A stretch of 64,000 bases of DNA from Alphaproteobacteria bacterium (GTDB lineage Bacteria; Pseudomonadota; Alphaproteobacteria; JABAAW01; JAHZMA01), in NCBI GenBank assembly GCA_022599575.1, contig JAHZMA010000086.1, forward strand, positions 1-64,000, written 5' to 3'. Under the pieces are notes generated by a model that was not told the DNA's origin, made no database searches, and saw only the letters and a program-made list of their open reading frames with translations. The first letter of the stretch is position 1. Each line of letters opens with the position of its first letter. Of the stretch, positions 26,761 to 38,109 are shown piece after piece. Made by a program: the position numbers and the translations under genes.

Positions 26761-28041
26761 ATGCATGATATTGATTTTATAAGAAAAAATACAGATGAAT
26801 TTATTGAAGCCATGAAGCGGCGTGGATTATATGGAGTGGCAGATGAAATTCTTAGAATTGATGCATGGCGCCGTGACGCACAAACCAAACGTGATGAATT
26901 TTTAGCAAAGCGCAATCAATTATCGCAAGAAATTGGCAGAAGAAAAAAACAAGGCGATAATACCGAAGTGTTGATGAATCAGGTTAAAGAAGCAAAAACT
27001 TTTATTGAGGACTATGACAAGCACGAACAAGACTGCCAGCAAAAATTAACGGAGATTCTAGAAATTCTGCCCAACATGCCCGATGCTTCGGTGCCAGATG
27101 GTAAAGATGAAAGCGATAATGTTGAGGTGCGGCGGTTTTTAGAAGCAGAAATGCCCGATTTCACGCCCGCGCAACATTTTGATATTGGCGAAAATCTTGG
27201 GTTGTTAGATTTCAAACGTGCCGCTCAGCTTTCGGGGGCGCGCTTTGCCATCAAATATGGTGATTTGGCACGGTTAGAACGCGCCATCGCTAATTTTATG
27301 CTAGATACCCATATCACAGAACATGGCTATACTGAAATTGATGTGCCAATTTTGACGAAATCATCAACGCTTTATGGGTCGGGGCATTTGCCGAAATTTA
27401 CCGAAGATTTATATAAAATCGAAGGGCAGGATTTATGGCTGATACCAACATCGGAAACCATGTTGGCAAATTATGCTGCCGAACAGATTTTACCTGCTGA
27501 AAAATTACCGATTCGCCTCACTGCATGGACGCAATGTTTTCGTTCCGAAGCGGGGGCGGCAGGGCGCGATACGCGTGGCCTCATAAGAATGCACCAATTT
27601 TCTAAAGTAGAGATGGTCAGCATCACCGCACCCGAACAATCATTTAACGAATTAGATCGCATGACAGAGTGCGCTGAAACTATCTTGAAAAAACTGGAAC
27701 TTCCGTTTCGCACAGTGGCTTTATGTGTGGGTGATATGGGATTTGCCGCCACCAAAACTTATGATATTGAAGTCTGGCTAGCGGGCGCGGGTGCGTATCG
27801 CGAGATTTCAAGCTGTTCAAATTGTTTGGATTTTCAATCACGGCGCATGAATGCGCGGGCAAAATCGGCATCGGATAAAGGCACGCATTTTCCGCATATG
27901 CTGAATGGGTCAGGCTTGGCAGTAGGACGCACGATGGTGGCGATAATGGAAAATTATCAAAATCAAGATGGCACGGTAACGATTCCAGTGGCTTTACGCA
28001 ATTATATGGGTGGCAAAACCTTATTATCACCTGCTGAATAA
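26761..28041 (+). CDS. serS: Seryl-tRNA synthetase
   Basis: Charges tRNA-Ser and tRNA-Sec with serine. The N-terminal coiled coil (residues 30-100) grips the tRNA long arm. The class II core has the motif 1-2 region TAWTQCFRSEAGAAGRDTRGLIRMHQF and motif 3 LNGSGLAVGRTMVAIMENYQ. Length 426 is typical. tatABC-serS is the common alphaproteobacterial order. Confidence 0.97.
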   Translation: MHDIDFIRKNTDEFIEAMKRRGLYGVADEILRIDAWRRDAQTKRDEFLAKRNQLSQEIGRRKKQGDNTEVLMNQVKEAKTFIEDYDKHEQDCQQKLTEILEILPNMPDASVPDGKDESDNVEVRRFLEAEMPDFTPAQHFDIGENLGLLDFKRAAQLSGARFAIKYGDLARLERAIANFMLDTHITEHGYTEIDVPILTKSSTLYGSGHLPKFTEDLYKIEGQDLWLIPTSETMLANYAAEQILPAEKLPIRLTAWTQCFRSEAGAAGRDTRGLIRMHQFSKVEMVSITAPEQSFNELDRMTECAETILKKLELPFRTVALCVGDMGFAATKTYDIEVWLAGAGAYREISSCSNCLDFQSRRMNARAKSASDKGTHFPHMLNGSGLAVGRTMVAIMENYQNQDGTVTIPVALRNYMGGKTLLSPAE

Positions 28042-28060
28042 GTAGAAAAAAGGCGCGATA

Positions 28061-28672
28061 ATGACTGATTTTTTAAAAGAAATTGCCGATAAAATCAGCA
28101 ATCAACACGTGCTAGATGCGATGAAACGCATCGATAGACATGCTTTTGTACCAGAGCTGATGCAAAATTTTGCCACCCGCGATACAGCTTTGCCGATTGA
28201 ATGCGAACAAACCATCAGCCAGCCTTATATTGTTGCGCTGATGAGCGAGGCATTGCTGGCTCACCACCCCCATAAAATATTAGAGATAGGCACAGGTTCG
28301 GGTTATCAGGCGGCAATTTTAGCATGTCTGGTTGACGAGGTTTATTCTATCGAACGGCATGAATTATTACACACTCAAGCCAAAAAGCGTCTGCAACAGC
28401 TTGGATTTAGCAATATTCACCTCAAATTAGGTGATGGCTGGCAAGGTTGGCAAGAAAATGCCCCTTATGATGGCATTATTATCACTGCCGCCGCCCCCGA
28501 AATGCCAACCGATTTATTAGCGCAATTAGCGGTGAATGGCGTGATGATTGTGCCATTAGGCACAGATAAAGGCGGGCAGAAATTAAAAAAGATTGTTAAA
28601 AAATCTGAAACTGACTATAGTGAGGAAGATTTATTAGATGTTAGATTCGTGCCTTTTGTGCGCGATAATTAA
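28061..28672 (+). CDS. pcm: Protein-L-isoaspartate O-methyltransferase
   Basis: SAM-dependent repair of damaged L-isoaspartyl residues. The SAM site is ILEIGTGSGYQAAILA, and the isoaspartate-binding pattern ALPIECEQTISQPYIVALM is intact. Length 203 is typical. It directly follows serS; in many relatives surE lies between them, but here it does not. kdsA follows 20 bases later. Confidence 0.93.
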   Translation: MTDFLKEIADKISNQHVLDAMKRIDRHAFVPELMQNFATRDTALPIECEQTISQPYIVALMSEALLAHHPHKILEIGTGSGYQAAILACLVDEVYSIERHELLHTQAKKRLQQLGFSNIHLKLGDGWQGWQENAPYDGIIITAAAPEMPTDLLAQLAVNGVMIVPLGTDKGGQKLKKIVKKSETDYSEEDLLDVRFVPFVRDN

Positions 28673-28692
28673 CCAGTAGGAAACCAAATTTT

Positions 28693-29547
28693 ATGCCTGA
28701 ACCGCGCCATGTTAACGTAAAATCACTCACCATTGGCAATGATTTGCCCTTTGTTTTAATTGCTGGTCCGTGCCAGTTAGAAAGTCGCGCACATGGGTTG
28801 GAATTATCATCTGCGCTGAAAGAAATTTGCGATAGGGTGGGCGTTAGACTGGTTTATAAAAGCTCGTATGATAAAGCGAATCGCACATCGTTAAAAGGCA
28901 GACGTGGCATTGGGCTTGAAGCATCGCTACCAATTCTTGCCGAAATTGCCGAAACCCTCAATGTGCCAGTGATTACTGATGTGCATGAACCGCATCAATG
29001 CGCCATTGTAGCAGAGGCGGTGGATATATTACAGATTCCTGCTTTTCTATGTCGGCAAACTGATTTGCTGATTGCGGCCGCAAATACAGGCAAGGCATTA
29101 AATGTCAAAAAAGGGCAGTTTTTAGCACCTTGGGACATGCAAAATGTTGCCGCTAAAATCTCGGCAAGCGGTAATGATAATATTATGCTATGTGAACGCG
29201 GCGTTAGTTTTGGCTATAATACGCTGGTAACTGATATGCGCGCCTTGCCGATAATGGCGCAGACGGGCTACCCTGTAGTGATTGATGCCACACATTCGGT
29301 GCAACAACCGGGCGGTGCAGGCACTGCATCGGGTGGCGATAGAAGCATGGTACCAGTGATTGCCCGTGCCGCAGTAGCGGTAGGGGTTGCGGCAATTTTC
29401 ATGGAAACGCATCAAGACCCTGATAACGCACCTTCCGATGGTCCTAACATGGTGCGCTTAAAGCATGTTGAAAAATTACTAACTGATTTGGTTGCGCTTG
29501 ATAAATTAAGCAAGGCAAACCCTTATAAGCAAGAAGATTTTGCGTAA
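28693..29547 (+). CDS. kdsA: 3-deoxy-8-phosphooctulonate synthase (KDO-8-P synthase)
   Basis: Condenses phosphoenolpyruvate and arabinose 5-phosphate to make the LPS core sugar KDO. The N-terminal VLIAGPCQLESR has Cys27 where metal-independent enzymes such as E. coli's have Asn, so this looks like the metal-dependent class. SSYDKANRTSLKGRRG, LCERGVSFGYNTLVTDMR and VIDATHSVQQPGG are signature segments. Length 284 is normal. Its presence shows an LPS-bearing Gram-negative organism. Confidence 0.95.
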   Translation: MPEPRHVNVKSLTIGNDLPFVLIAGPCQLESRAHGLELSSALKEICDRVGVRLVYKSSYDKANRTSLKGRRGIGLEASLPILAEIAETLNVPVITDVHEPHQCAIVAEAVDILQIPAFLCRQTDLLIAAANTGKALNVKKGQFLAPWDMQNVAAKISASGNDNIMLCERGVSFGYNTLVTDMRALPIMAQTGYPVVIDATHSVQQPGGAGTASGGDRSMVPVIARAAVAVGVAAIFMETHQDPDNAPSDGPNMVRLKHVEKLLTDLVALDKLSKANPYKQEDFA

Positions 29548-29561
29548 AAGCGATAGAGGCG

Positions 29562-30656
29562 TTAATTTATTGTGAGTGAGGTATCGTGAAAAACACGGCG
29601 TCCCGGTAAAAAACTTTGCTGAGAAAACATGAATTCGCGGTAAAAAGGAATCGGTTGCCACCGCCCTTGACTATTTTGTTGTTCCACATGCACCATACCA
29701 ATATCACGCCCTTGCGAAATATAAAATGTGTCATGCACCGAATTTAAGCCCGCTTCCCAGCGAATACGCACCCGTTCATTATTGATTCGCACCTCGCCGC
29801 GATTTCTGATGTAATTCGTGCTCCAGCCTGATTTTCGTTGCCCGTAGCTGATAATTTCATCAAAATGCCGTATTTTATCACTCACTGGTATATTTTTACC
29901 GATATAATATTGCGAAATTGTGTTGCTTTCATAAGCCGTAAGCGGTGTTGCCCCAAAAATCACCCAATCCTTATCAGTAATATCGGGTGCTTTCATCAAT
30001 TTTCCAGTTTCTGCATAGCGGCGATAAAAATTATCAAACGAGACATATTCCGATGTCAGCACAGTCAGGTTCTTATCGTTTAACGCGCCCACAGCACCAA
30101 GCCCATTATTTTGCAAGAAAAGTGAGTTTGTTGTATCATCTTGCAATAGAATCGATGCTTTATACAGCAAACCAGAATCCGTAAACTGATAGGTAACGCC
30201 ATCAACCACGCGAGAATAAACCGCAAAAGCAGAATTATAAGGGTTATATGTTACCATTATTGGTTGGTTGCCAACCACATCGTTGATAACACGAAACCAG
30301 AGTAAATAGCGGATAGGGTAAGCGCGTACATCATCGCCTATTTTCACCAGAATCATTGGCTCTTTTGTGCCATGAATCACCTCCCCTTCAACAGGGTTGA
30401 TAAATTCTGGATTGCTAACGCCATCTAATATTTCTTCCATACGGAGGGGCGAAATCAGTAGATTGAGTGCAATATCGGTGCGGGTAAAGTCGGTTTCAGC
30501 AAGGCGGGCTTTCCATTCATCATTGAGAAAAGCATCTTCTTGTTGTGCTATAATGTTTTGCAATGGCATCATCAGCAGTAGCAACATCACCACACACGAT
30601 AAATGAAAGCGTGTTAAAACATGTAATATTCGGTTCATCATTGATAATTCTAGCAT
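29562..30656 (-). CDS. DUF3179 domain-containing exported protein
   Basis: The N-terminus contains a likely signal peptide (basic MNRILHVLTRF, hydrophobic CVVMLLLLMM, then NIIAQQ); the true start may be the internal Met-Met pair. The rest is a DUF3179 domain: DDVRAYPIRYLLWFRVINDVVGNQPIMVTY, followed by the part normally holding a TYCPLC pair, here TYNPYNSA. The mature protein has no cysteine at all, so the conserved Cys pair has been lost. Function is unknown. It is convergent with kdsA (14-base gap) and divergent from eno. Confidence 0.85.
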   Translation of the reverse strand: MLELSMMNRILHVLTRFHLSCVVMLLLLMMPLQNIIAQQEDAFLNDEWKARLAETDFTRTDIALNLLISPLRMEEILDGVSNPEFINPVEGEVIHGTKEPMILVKIGDDVRAYPIRYLLWFRVINDVVGNQPIMVTYNPYNSAFAVYSRVVDGVTYQFTDSGLLYKASILLQDDTTNSLFLQNNGLGAVGALNDKNLTVLTSEYVSFDNFYRRYAETGKLMKAPDITDKDWVIFGATPLTAYESNTISQYYIGKNIPVSDKIRHFDEIISYGQRKSGWSTNYIRNRGEVRINNERVRIRWEAGLNSVHDTFYISQGRDIGMVHVEQQNSQGRWQPIPFYREFMFSQQSFLPGRRVFHDTSLTIN

Positions 30657-30710
30657 TGTTGAATGGGGGTCAATATATTCATAAGGTATTTTTTACTATA
30701 GTGTTACTGA

Positions 30711-32069
<1,359 letters not shown>

Positions 32070-32078
32070 CTGTCCCTA

Positions 32079-32750
32079 TCATACAACCAATTTTGCCCCG
32101 AATAATTTAGGAAATTCTGCTACTAATCGTTGGTCAAATTCCTGCATTGTAACAGTCACGCCTCGCTGATGTAACGATGTAACACCGTAATTTTGCGCGT
32201 TAATGCCGCATGGCACAATGCCATTAAAATGGCTCAAATCGGGGTTGATATTCACCGCCAGCCCATGAAAACTAATCCATTTACGAATGCGAATACCAAG
32301 CGCAGCAATCTTCGCATATTTTTCGGTATCAGTTTGCACCCATATCCCGATTTTACCATCAAGGGTGAATGCCGCTATGCCATATGTTTGCAATGTATTA
32401 ATCACCCATTGCTCTAATGCGCTTACAAACAGGCGGATATCTTGATGCTGGCGTAAATCTAGCATTACATAGATGATTCTTTGCCCTGGCCCATGATAGG
32501 TATATTGCCCACCCCGATTGGTTTGATAGACGGGGAAACGTTCTGCTTCAAGTAAATCTGTGGGCTTTGCCGAAATGCCGCCTGTGTAAATCGGTGGATG
32601 CTGTAACAACCAGATTAAATCAGTTTCGGTGTTGTCATGTATTTTCTGCACATGATTTTGCATAAATTCTTGTGCCTGTTGATAATCTATGAGTGCCTCA
32701 TTTATCTCTGGGCTGATTTTTAAGTTAATTTTATTTGGCAAGAGTTGCAT
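32079..32750 (-). CDS. lipB: Octanoyl-[ACP]:protein octanoyltransferase
   Basis: Moves octanoyl from ACP to lipoyl domains of dehydrogenases and glycine cleavage H protein. NRGGQYTYHGPGQ, catalytic Lys147 in YAKIAALGIRIRKW and nucleophile Cys181 in FNGIVPCGI are all present. Length 223 is normal. It starts 33 bases from tRNA-Leu on the opposite strand. Confidence 0.95.
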   Translation of the reverse strand: MQLLPNKINLKISPEINEALIDYQQAQEFMQNHVQKIHDNTETDLIWLLQHPPIYTGGISAKPTDLLEAERFPVYQTNRGGQYTYHGPGQRIIYVMLDLRQHQDIRLFVSALEQWVINTLQTYGIAAFTLDGKIGIWVQTDTEKYAKIAALGIRIRKWISFHGLAVNINPDLSHFNGIVPCGINAQNYGVTSLHQRGVTVTMQEFDQRLVAEFPKLFGAKLVV

Positions 32751-32783
32751 TTTTTATCATATAAGAGTAGTTAAAGACTATGT

Positions 32784-32870
32784 GCGGTCGTGGCGGAACT
32801 GGTAGACGCGCAGCGTTGAGGTCGCTGTGGGAGCAATCCCGTGGAAGTTCAAATCTTCTCGACCGCACCA
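32784..32870 (+). tRNA. tRNA-Leu (anticodon GAG)
   Basis: Class II cloverleaf with a long variable arm. The acceptor arms GCGGTCG/CGACCGC are perfect, with discriminator A and encoded CCA. The anticodon stem CAGCG/CGCTG encloses loop TTGAGGT, so the anticodon is GAG, reading CUC and CUU leucine codons. The T-arm carries GTTCAAATC. Confidence 0.97.
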
Positions 32871-33055
32871 TGATATTATGTATTGATGTGATATGCAAGC
32901 ATATCAGAGGCGGTTGTGCCGAAATTGAGAAGCACGCAACATTAACCGCATATATTTACAAAAATAATTTGTAAAAGATAAAAATTGAATTTTCTTTCTT
33001 GATAGGAATGAAGTAGTATAATGATATAAAATTATTGTAGTATGAAGAGGGCATT

Positions 33056-35329
33056 ATGGATAAAGAAGAATTAAAACAAGCGGCATTGGATTACCATGCC
33101 CAAGCACCTGCTGGAAAATTAGCAATTACTGCCACCAAACCAATGGTAACGCAACGCGATTTATCGCTTGCCTATTCACCGGGCGTGGCATCGGCTTGTT
33201 TGGCGATTGAAGAAAACCCCGAAGATGCTGCAAAATATACCGCGCGTGGCAATTTGCTTGCAGTTGTTTCTAATGGCACGGCAGTTTTGGGTTTGGGCGC
33301 GATTGGTGCGCTTGCCTCAAAGCCCGTGATGGAAGGCAAGGCAGTCTTATTTAAGAAATTCGCTAATATCAATGTGTTTGATATTGAGGTGGACGAAACT
33401 GATATTGATAAATTTGTTGATATTGTTGCCGCGTTAGAGCCTACTTTTGGCGGTATTAATTTAGAAGATATTAAAGCGCCACAATGTTTTGAAATTGAAC
33501 GCAAATTGATTGAAAGATGTAATATCCCGATTTTTCATGATGACCAACATGGCACAGCTATCATTGTATGTGCAGCGATCATCAATGCACTACAGATTGT
33601 TGATAAGAAGATTGAAAATGTTACCATGACTGTATCAGGTGCAGGCGCAGCGGCAATCGCTTGTTTGGGCTTGTTGGTAAATTTAGGCATGAGAAAAGAA
33701 AATATCTTCTTATGCGATTCGCGTGGCGTTGTGCATGAAGGGCGTGATACCAAGCCTGACCAATATAAAGACCCTTACAGGCAAAAAACTGATAAGCGTA
33801 CATTGCAAGATGCGCTTGAAAATGCTGATATTTTCTTGGGGTTATCAAAGGCAGATTTATTAAAAGGCAAAGATATTGAGGTGATGGCAAAATCACCACT
33901 TATATTTGGGTTATCAAACCCCGTGCCTGAAATTATGCCAGATGATGCGCTTGCCCATCGCCCCGATGCGATTCTCGCTACTGGGCGTTCTGATTTCCCC
34001 AATCAAGTGAATAATGTGCTATGTTTTCCGTTTTTATTTCGCGGTGCGCTAGATGTGGGGGCAACTGAAATCAATATAGAGATGAAAAAAGCGGCTGTGT
34101 ATGCGATTGCCGAATTGGCGCGTAGGGAAGTAAATCAACAGATATTGCTTGCCTATGGCGATGAAGATTTTAAGTTCGGCAAGGATTATATTATCCCAAA
34201 ACCATTTGACCCACGTTTACTAACCGCAATTGCGCCTGCGGTCGCGCAAGCGGCGATGGATAGTAATGTAGCAACGCGTCCGTTAAAAGATATGGAAGCC
34301 TATAAGCAGAGAATGCACAGCTATGTCTATCGCACCTCATCTTTGATGCGGCCACTTTATGCGGTGGCAAAAATGAGCCCCGCACGGATTGTCTATGCCG
34401 ATGGTGAGGATTTTCGTGTGCTTGATGCCGTACAACAAGCGGTGATAGAAGGCATTGCCAAGCCGATTATTATTGGCCGCAAAGCAGTGGTACAAAAAAG
34501 AATTGAGCGGTTAAATATCAAACTTGAGCTAGGGCAAGATTATGAATTATGCGACCCCGAAGATGACCCACGCTATCGCGACTATTGGGAATATTATCAA
34601 AATATTCAACAAAGACATGGCGTTACTGCGGAAGATGCGCGCCGTATTGTACGCACCAACCCCACTGTTATTGCGTCTATCATGGTGCATCGTGGCGAGG
34701 CAGATTCACTGATTTGTGGCGCAACAGGGCGTTATCATGCTCATTTGCGTGAATTGGTGAGCGTGTTTACCCCGCCTGCACATGATAGGGTGTTTGCGCT
34801 TACAGCTGTATCAACCGCAAAACGTGATGTGTTTCTGGCTGATACCCATGTGCAAACGCCAAAAGACGCAGAAGATATCGTGAATATCGCTATCAGGGCG
34901 GCAGAATATGTTAAAAGTTTGGGCATTGAGCCAAAAGTAGCACTGCTTTCGCATTCGCAATTTGGCACAAGCGAAAACCGTTCGGCACTGAAAATGCGTG
35001 CGGCTGTACGTATCTTGCATGAACAATATCCTGATATACAGGTGGAAGGTGAGATGCACGCCGATGCCGCATTTGATGAGGCGATAAGAAATCTGCATAT
35101 TTGTGATAGTAAATTAAAAGGTGCTGCCAATATTCTTATCTTCCCCACCATCGAAGCTGGTAATACCGCTTATAATTGCATCAAAGTATTGGCTGATGGT
35201 GTTGTGGTTGGTCCAGTTTTGATGGGGTTAAGCCATCCAGTCAGTTTGGTAACTAACTCTATTACCGCACATGGCATGCTTAATATTACCGCCGTCACTG
35301 CCGCTAATTTGGCATATAGTAAAGGTTAA
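33056..35329 (+). CDS. maeB: NADP-dependent malic enzyme with phosphotransacetylase-like domain
   Basis: Decarboxylates malate to pyruvate, making NADPH. The N-terminal 430 residues are the malic enzyme: [44 protein letters not shown], the NADP loop [15 protein letters not shown]. The C-terminal 320 residues form a phosphate acetyltransferase-like domain ([26 protein letters not shown]) that binds acetyl-CoA in the E. coli homologue and regulates rather than catalyses. Length 757 is normal. Confidence 0.95.
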   Translation: MDKEELKQAALDYHAQAPAGKLAITATKPMVTQRDLSLAYSPGVASACLAIEENPEDAAKYTARGNLLAVVSNGTAVLGLGAIGALASKPVMEGKAVLFKKFANINVFDIEVDETDIDKFVDIVAALEPTFGGINLEDIKAPQCFEIERKLIERCNIPIFHDDQHGTAIIVCAAIINALQIVDKKIENVTMTVSGAGAAAIACLGLLVNLGMRKENIFLCDSRGVVHEGRDTKPDQYKDPYRQKTDKRTLQDALENADIFLGLSKADLLKGKDIEVMAKSPLIFGLSNPVPEIMPDDALAHRPDAILATGRSDFPNQVNNVLCFPFLFRGALDVGATEINIEMKKAAVYAIAELARREVNQQILLAYGDEDFKFGKDYIIPKPFDPRLLTAIAPAVAQAAMDSNVATRPLKDMEAYKQRMHSYVYRTSSLMRPLYAVAKMSPARIVYADGEDFRVLDAVQQAVIEGIAKPIIIGRKAVVQKRIERLNIKLELGQDYELCDPEDDPRYRDYWEYYQNIQQRHGVTAEDARRIVRTNPTVIASIMVHRGEADSLICGATGRYHAHLRELVSVFTPPAHDRVFALTAVSTAKRDVFLADTHVQTPKDAEDIVNIAIRAAEYVKSLGIEPKVALLSHSQFGTSENRSALKMRAAVRILHEQYPDIQVEGEMHADAAFDEAIRNLHICDSKLKGAANILIFPTIEAGNTAYNCIKVLADGVVVGPVLMGLSHPVSLVTNSITAHGMLNITAVTAANLAYSKG

Positions 35330-35381
35330 GTGATATGGTTAAGCAATCGCTACACATGCTAGAAGAGGAGGAAGCTGATTC

Positions 35382-36764
35382 ATGGCAAATGAAACTCAAC
35401 CTCCTATCTTTCATGAGGAAATAGCTGCAGAGATAGTCAATGCGCGCGATGCCCTGCTGGAAGCATGGGAGATGCGTGACTTTAAGCGTTTTCATCATTA
35501 TATTTTAAGCCTGCATGTCTCCGATATTGCATTGGTGCTGAACGAGATTCGCCCCGATGAGCGCGTGGCTTTCATCAATAAAATACGGCAAAAAGAACTG
35601 GTGCCAGATATTTTACTGTTCAGCGACGATACAATAAGGCTAGATATTTTACAAAAAATGCCTCTTAAATCCGTTGCTAGCTATCTGGAACATTTGGAAA
35701 CCGATGACCGTATCAGCTTGATTGAAGATTTTTCACCCAATTTGCAGGGTAAATTATTATCAATTTTAGCACCAAAAATCAGAGATGCGCTTATCAGCGG
35801 CTTGCAATTTGCCCCCGAAACTGCTGGGCGTCTTATGCGCCATGAATTTATCAGCGTTGCAGAAAATTGGCATGTGGGCAATGTGATTGATTATTTGCGT
35901 GCCCATACTGGCAAACTTCCCGATTTCCATAACATCATGCTGATCAATAAAAAATTTGCTCCCGTTGGGGTATTGAAATTATCAAAGCTATTGGCAAGCA
36001 AGCGTGATATATTGTTGCGCGATATTATGAATGAGGATATCCATGCGATTGATGCCAATATGACAGAAGAAAATGTGGTACAGCTATTTCGTAAATATGG
36101 GCTGGTAGAGAGTCCCGTTATTAGCGATAAGGGCGTGTTATTAGGCACAATTACCATTGATGATGTGATTGCGATTGCTGATGAAAAAGCAGAAGAAGAT
36201 TTACTGAATTTGGTAGGTGTACGCGGACAAGATTTGCATTCTACAGCACTGACAACAGCGCGTTTGCGTGGCAGTTGGCTATTGGTGAATCTGATGACCG
36301 CAATTATCACCTCGCTTTTTATTGGTATTTTCGATGTGGCGCTGGAAAAATTGGTGGTATTGGCGATATTAATGCCGATTATCGCTTCTATGGGTGGCAA
36401 TGCGGGCATGCAATCATTGGCGGTTACCATTCGGGCGTTGGCACTTGGCTATCTAACGCCGAATATATGTAGGCGATTGATTGTTAAGGAAATTTATGTT
36501 GGCTTTGTCAATGGTGCGGTGTTTGCTATTTTGGTGGCATGTGCGACATATGTGTGGTTTGCTCAGTTTGAATTAAGCGTTTTGATTGCGGTGGCAATGA
36601 TTATCAATCTGGTGGTTGCCAATTTTTCAGGTTGTGTTGTGCCGATTCTGTTGGCGCGTTACAATTATGACCCTACCAATGGCGCGGCTGTTATTCTAAC
36701 AACCATTACCGATATTTTTGGCTTTTGCCTGTTTTTAGGGCTAGCAACAATATTTTTGCTATAG
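35382..36764 (+). CDS. mgtE: Magnesium transporter MgtE
   Basis: Mg2+-selective channel of the inner membrane. The N domain (about 20-140) is followed by two CBS domains (140-260; e.g. RDIMNEDIHAIDAN and SPVISDKGVLLGTITIDDVI) that sense Mg2+, then five transmembrane segments (285-460) including MPIIASMGGNAGMQSLAV, part of the pore. A purine-rich Shine-Dalgarno (GAGGAGG) lies ten bases before the ATG. Length 460 is typical. No Mg2+ riboswitch fits in the 52 bases upstream. Confidence 0.94.
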   Translation: MANETQPPIFHEEIAAEIVNARDALLEAWEMRDFKRFHHYILSLHVSDIALVLNEIRPDERVAFINKIRQKELVPDILLFSDDTIRLDILQKMPLKSVASYLEHLETDDRISLIEDFSPNLQGKLLSILAPKIRDALISGLQFAPETAGRLMRHEFISVAENWHVGNVIDYLRAHTGKLPDFHNIMLINKKFAPVGVLKLSKLLASKRDILLRDIMNEDIHAIDANMTEENVVQLFRKYGLVESPVISDKGVLLGTITIDDVIAIADEKAEEDLLNLVGVRGQDLHSTALTTARLRGSWLLVNLMTAIITSLFIGIFDVALEKLVVLAILMPIIASMGGNAGMQSLAVTIRALALGYLTPNICRRLIVKEIYVGFVNGAVFAILVACATYVWFAQFELSVLIAVAMIINLVVANFSGCVVPILLARYNYDPTNGAAVILTTITDIFGFCLFLGLATIFLL

Positions 36765-37178
36765 ATAATCAATAAGCTTTATCGGTTGCGTTGCTTGCCA
36801 TTGTTCGATTTGCGTTTGCCATTTACTTTTATCAATTGATAAAATTAAAGCGGGCGGACGTGAGGCAAGCAAGCAATAATTTTTTACTTCAGCAAATTGT
36901 TGCAACTGTTGACTTTTCTGCCCCCGATAGATAAAAATCCGTAGCTGATGGTGAATATTTTGCAAAATTGGATTTTTAGATTGCCCGCAATCAAAAATTT
37001 TAATATCGGTATGAGCACATATCGCATCAAACATAGCTAAATCAGATAGTTGCGGATGATAATGTGCAGAAATCAGCCCATAAGGCGCACGCGCCCATTG
37101 TTCCACCGCTTCCATATGCGATTTTTGCATAAGGGTGAATAAATGAAGGTTGCGCTTTATGGTATCATCAAGTAACAT
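36759..37178 (-). CDS. Hypothetical protein
   Basis: I do not recognise this 139-residue protein. It fills the space between mgtE (3' ends overlap by six bases) and dapA (divergent, 36 bases between starts), which makes it likely to be a real gene rather than a shadow, since no overlapping gene explains it. It has no signal peptide or membrane segment. It is rich in His and Gln (YHPQLSDLAMFDAICAH, QKSQQLQQ), and the C-terminal half has LLASRPPALILSIDKSKW. No catalytic motif is visible. Confidence 0.55.
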   Translation of the reverse strand: MLLDDTIKRNLHLFTLMQKSHMEAVEQWARAPYGLISAHYHPQLSDLAMFDAICAHTDIKIFDCGQSKNPILQNIHHQLRIFIYRGQKSQQLQQFAEVKNYCLLASRPPALILSIDKSKWQTQIEQWQATQPIKLIDYL

Positions 37179-37214
37179 AGGAAGTAAGTTAGCGATTTAT
37201 AGAGAGAAAGTAAA

Positions 37215-38099
37215 ATGTTTCAAGGTGTATATACAGCATTAATAACCCCAATGCTCCCCGATGGTGCGCTAGACGAGCAGAGCCTAAAAAATCTGTTAGA
37301 ACAACAAATTGCAGGTGGGGTGCATGGCATTGTATCAATGGGCACAACTGGCGAAAGTGCCACGTTTCCTGATGCCGACCATTGCGCCATTGTTGCCAAA
37401 ACCATCGATTATGTTGCAGGGCGTGTGCCAGTGATTGCAGGGTGCGGCAGTAACGATACTGTACATTTGGTGCATTTGGCAAAAGAGTTGGAAAAAATCG
37501 GCGCATCGGCCTTAATGGCAGTAACGCCTTATTATAACAAACCCAATGGCGAGGGATTATATCAGCATTATGCGCGTTTGGCAGAAGCGGTATCAACTGA
37601 TATTATTCTGTATAATGTGCCACCACGCACGGGCATTAATATGTCGGTTGATGTGATTGCGCGCTTGGCAAAAGATTTTAAGAATATTGTTGCGCTAAAA
37701 GACGCTGTGCCCGGTGAAATCACCCGTGTGCTTGATGTGCATCTTGCGGCAGGCAATGATTTTTGTGTGCTTTCGGGTGAAGATATAACCACTGTTGCGG
37801 GTTATATATTGGGGATGCAAGGCACAATTTCGGTTACCGCCAATGTTGCACCGCTTCTTATGGTGGAATGTTACAATGCTTTTCAATCAGGCAATCGCGA
37901 TGAATTATTGCGCCTATGCCGTTTATTGCATCCGCTACATCAAGGGCTGTTTATCGAGCCGAACCCAATTATGCCGAAAACCGCATTACAGCTGATGGGA
38001 GTCATCGCGCATGATACATTGCGTCTGCCACTTATTTCGGCTTCAGATGCAAGCAAACAGGAGTTACAACAATTATTGCAATCATTAGATTTGTTGTAA
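37215..38099 (+). CDS. dapA: 4-hydroxy-tetrahydrodipicolinate synthase
   Basis: Condenses pyruvate with aspartate semialdehyde, the first committed step to lysine and meso-diaminopimelate. TIM-barrel with Schiff-base Lys162 in IVALKDAVPG, Tyr133 in LYNVPPRTG, and GTTGES at residues 43-48. Length 294 is normal. smpB follows ten bases later, a common alphaproteobacterial pairing. Confidence 0.95.
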   Translation: MFQGVYTALITPMLPDGALDEQSLKNLLEQQIAGGVHGIVSMGTTGESATFPDADHCAIVAKTIDYVAGRVPVIAGCGSNDTVHLVHLAKELEKIGASALMAVTPYYNKPNGEGLYQHYARLAEAVSTDIILYNVPPRTGINMSVDVIARLAKDFKNIVALKDAVPGEITRVLDVHLAAGNDFCVLSGEDITTVAGYILGMQGTISVTANVAPLLMVECYNAFQSGNRDELLRLCRLLHPLHQGLFIEPNPIMPKTALQLMGVIAHDTLRLPLISASDASKQELQQLLQSLDLL

Positions 38100-38109
38100 T
38101 ATCATAAAA

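Noticed and set aside
33001-33022. TTGATA/TATAAT promoter for maeB
   Set aside because: The spacer is only 12 bases, too short for a sigma-70 promoter; the TATAAT alone is weak evidence.
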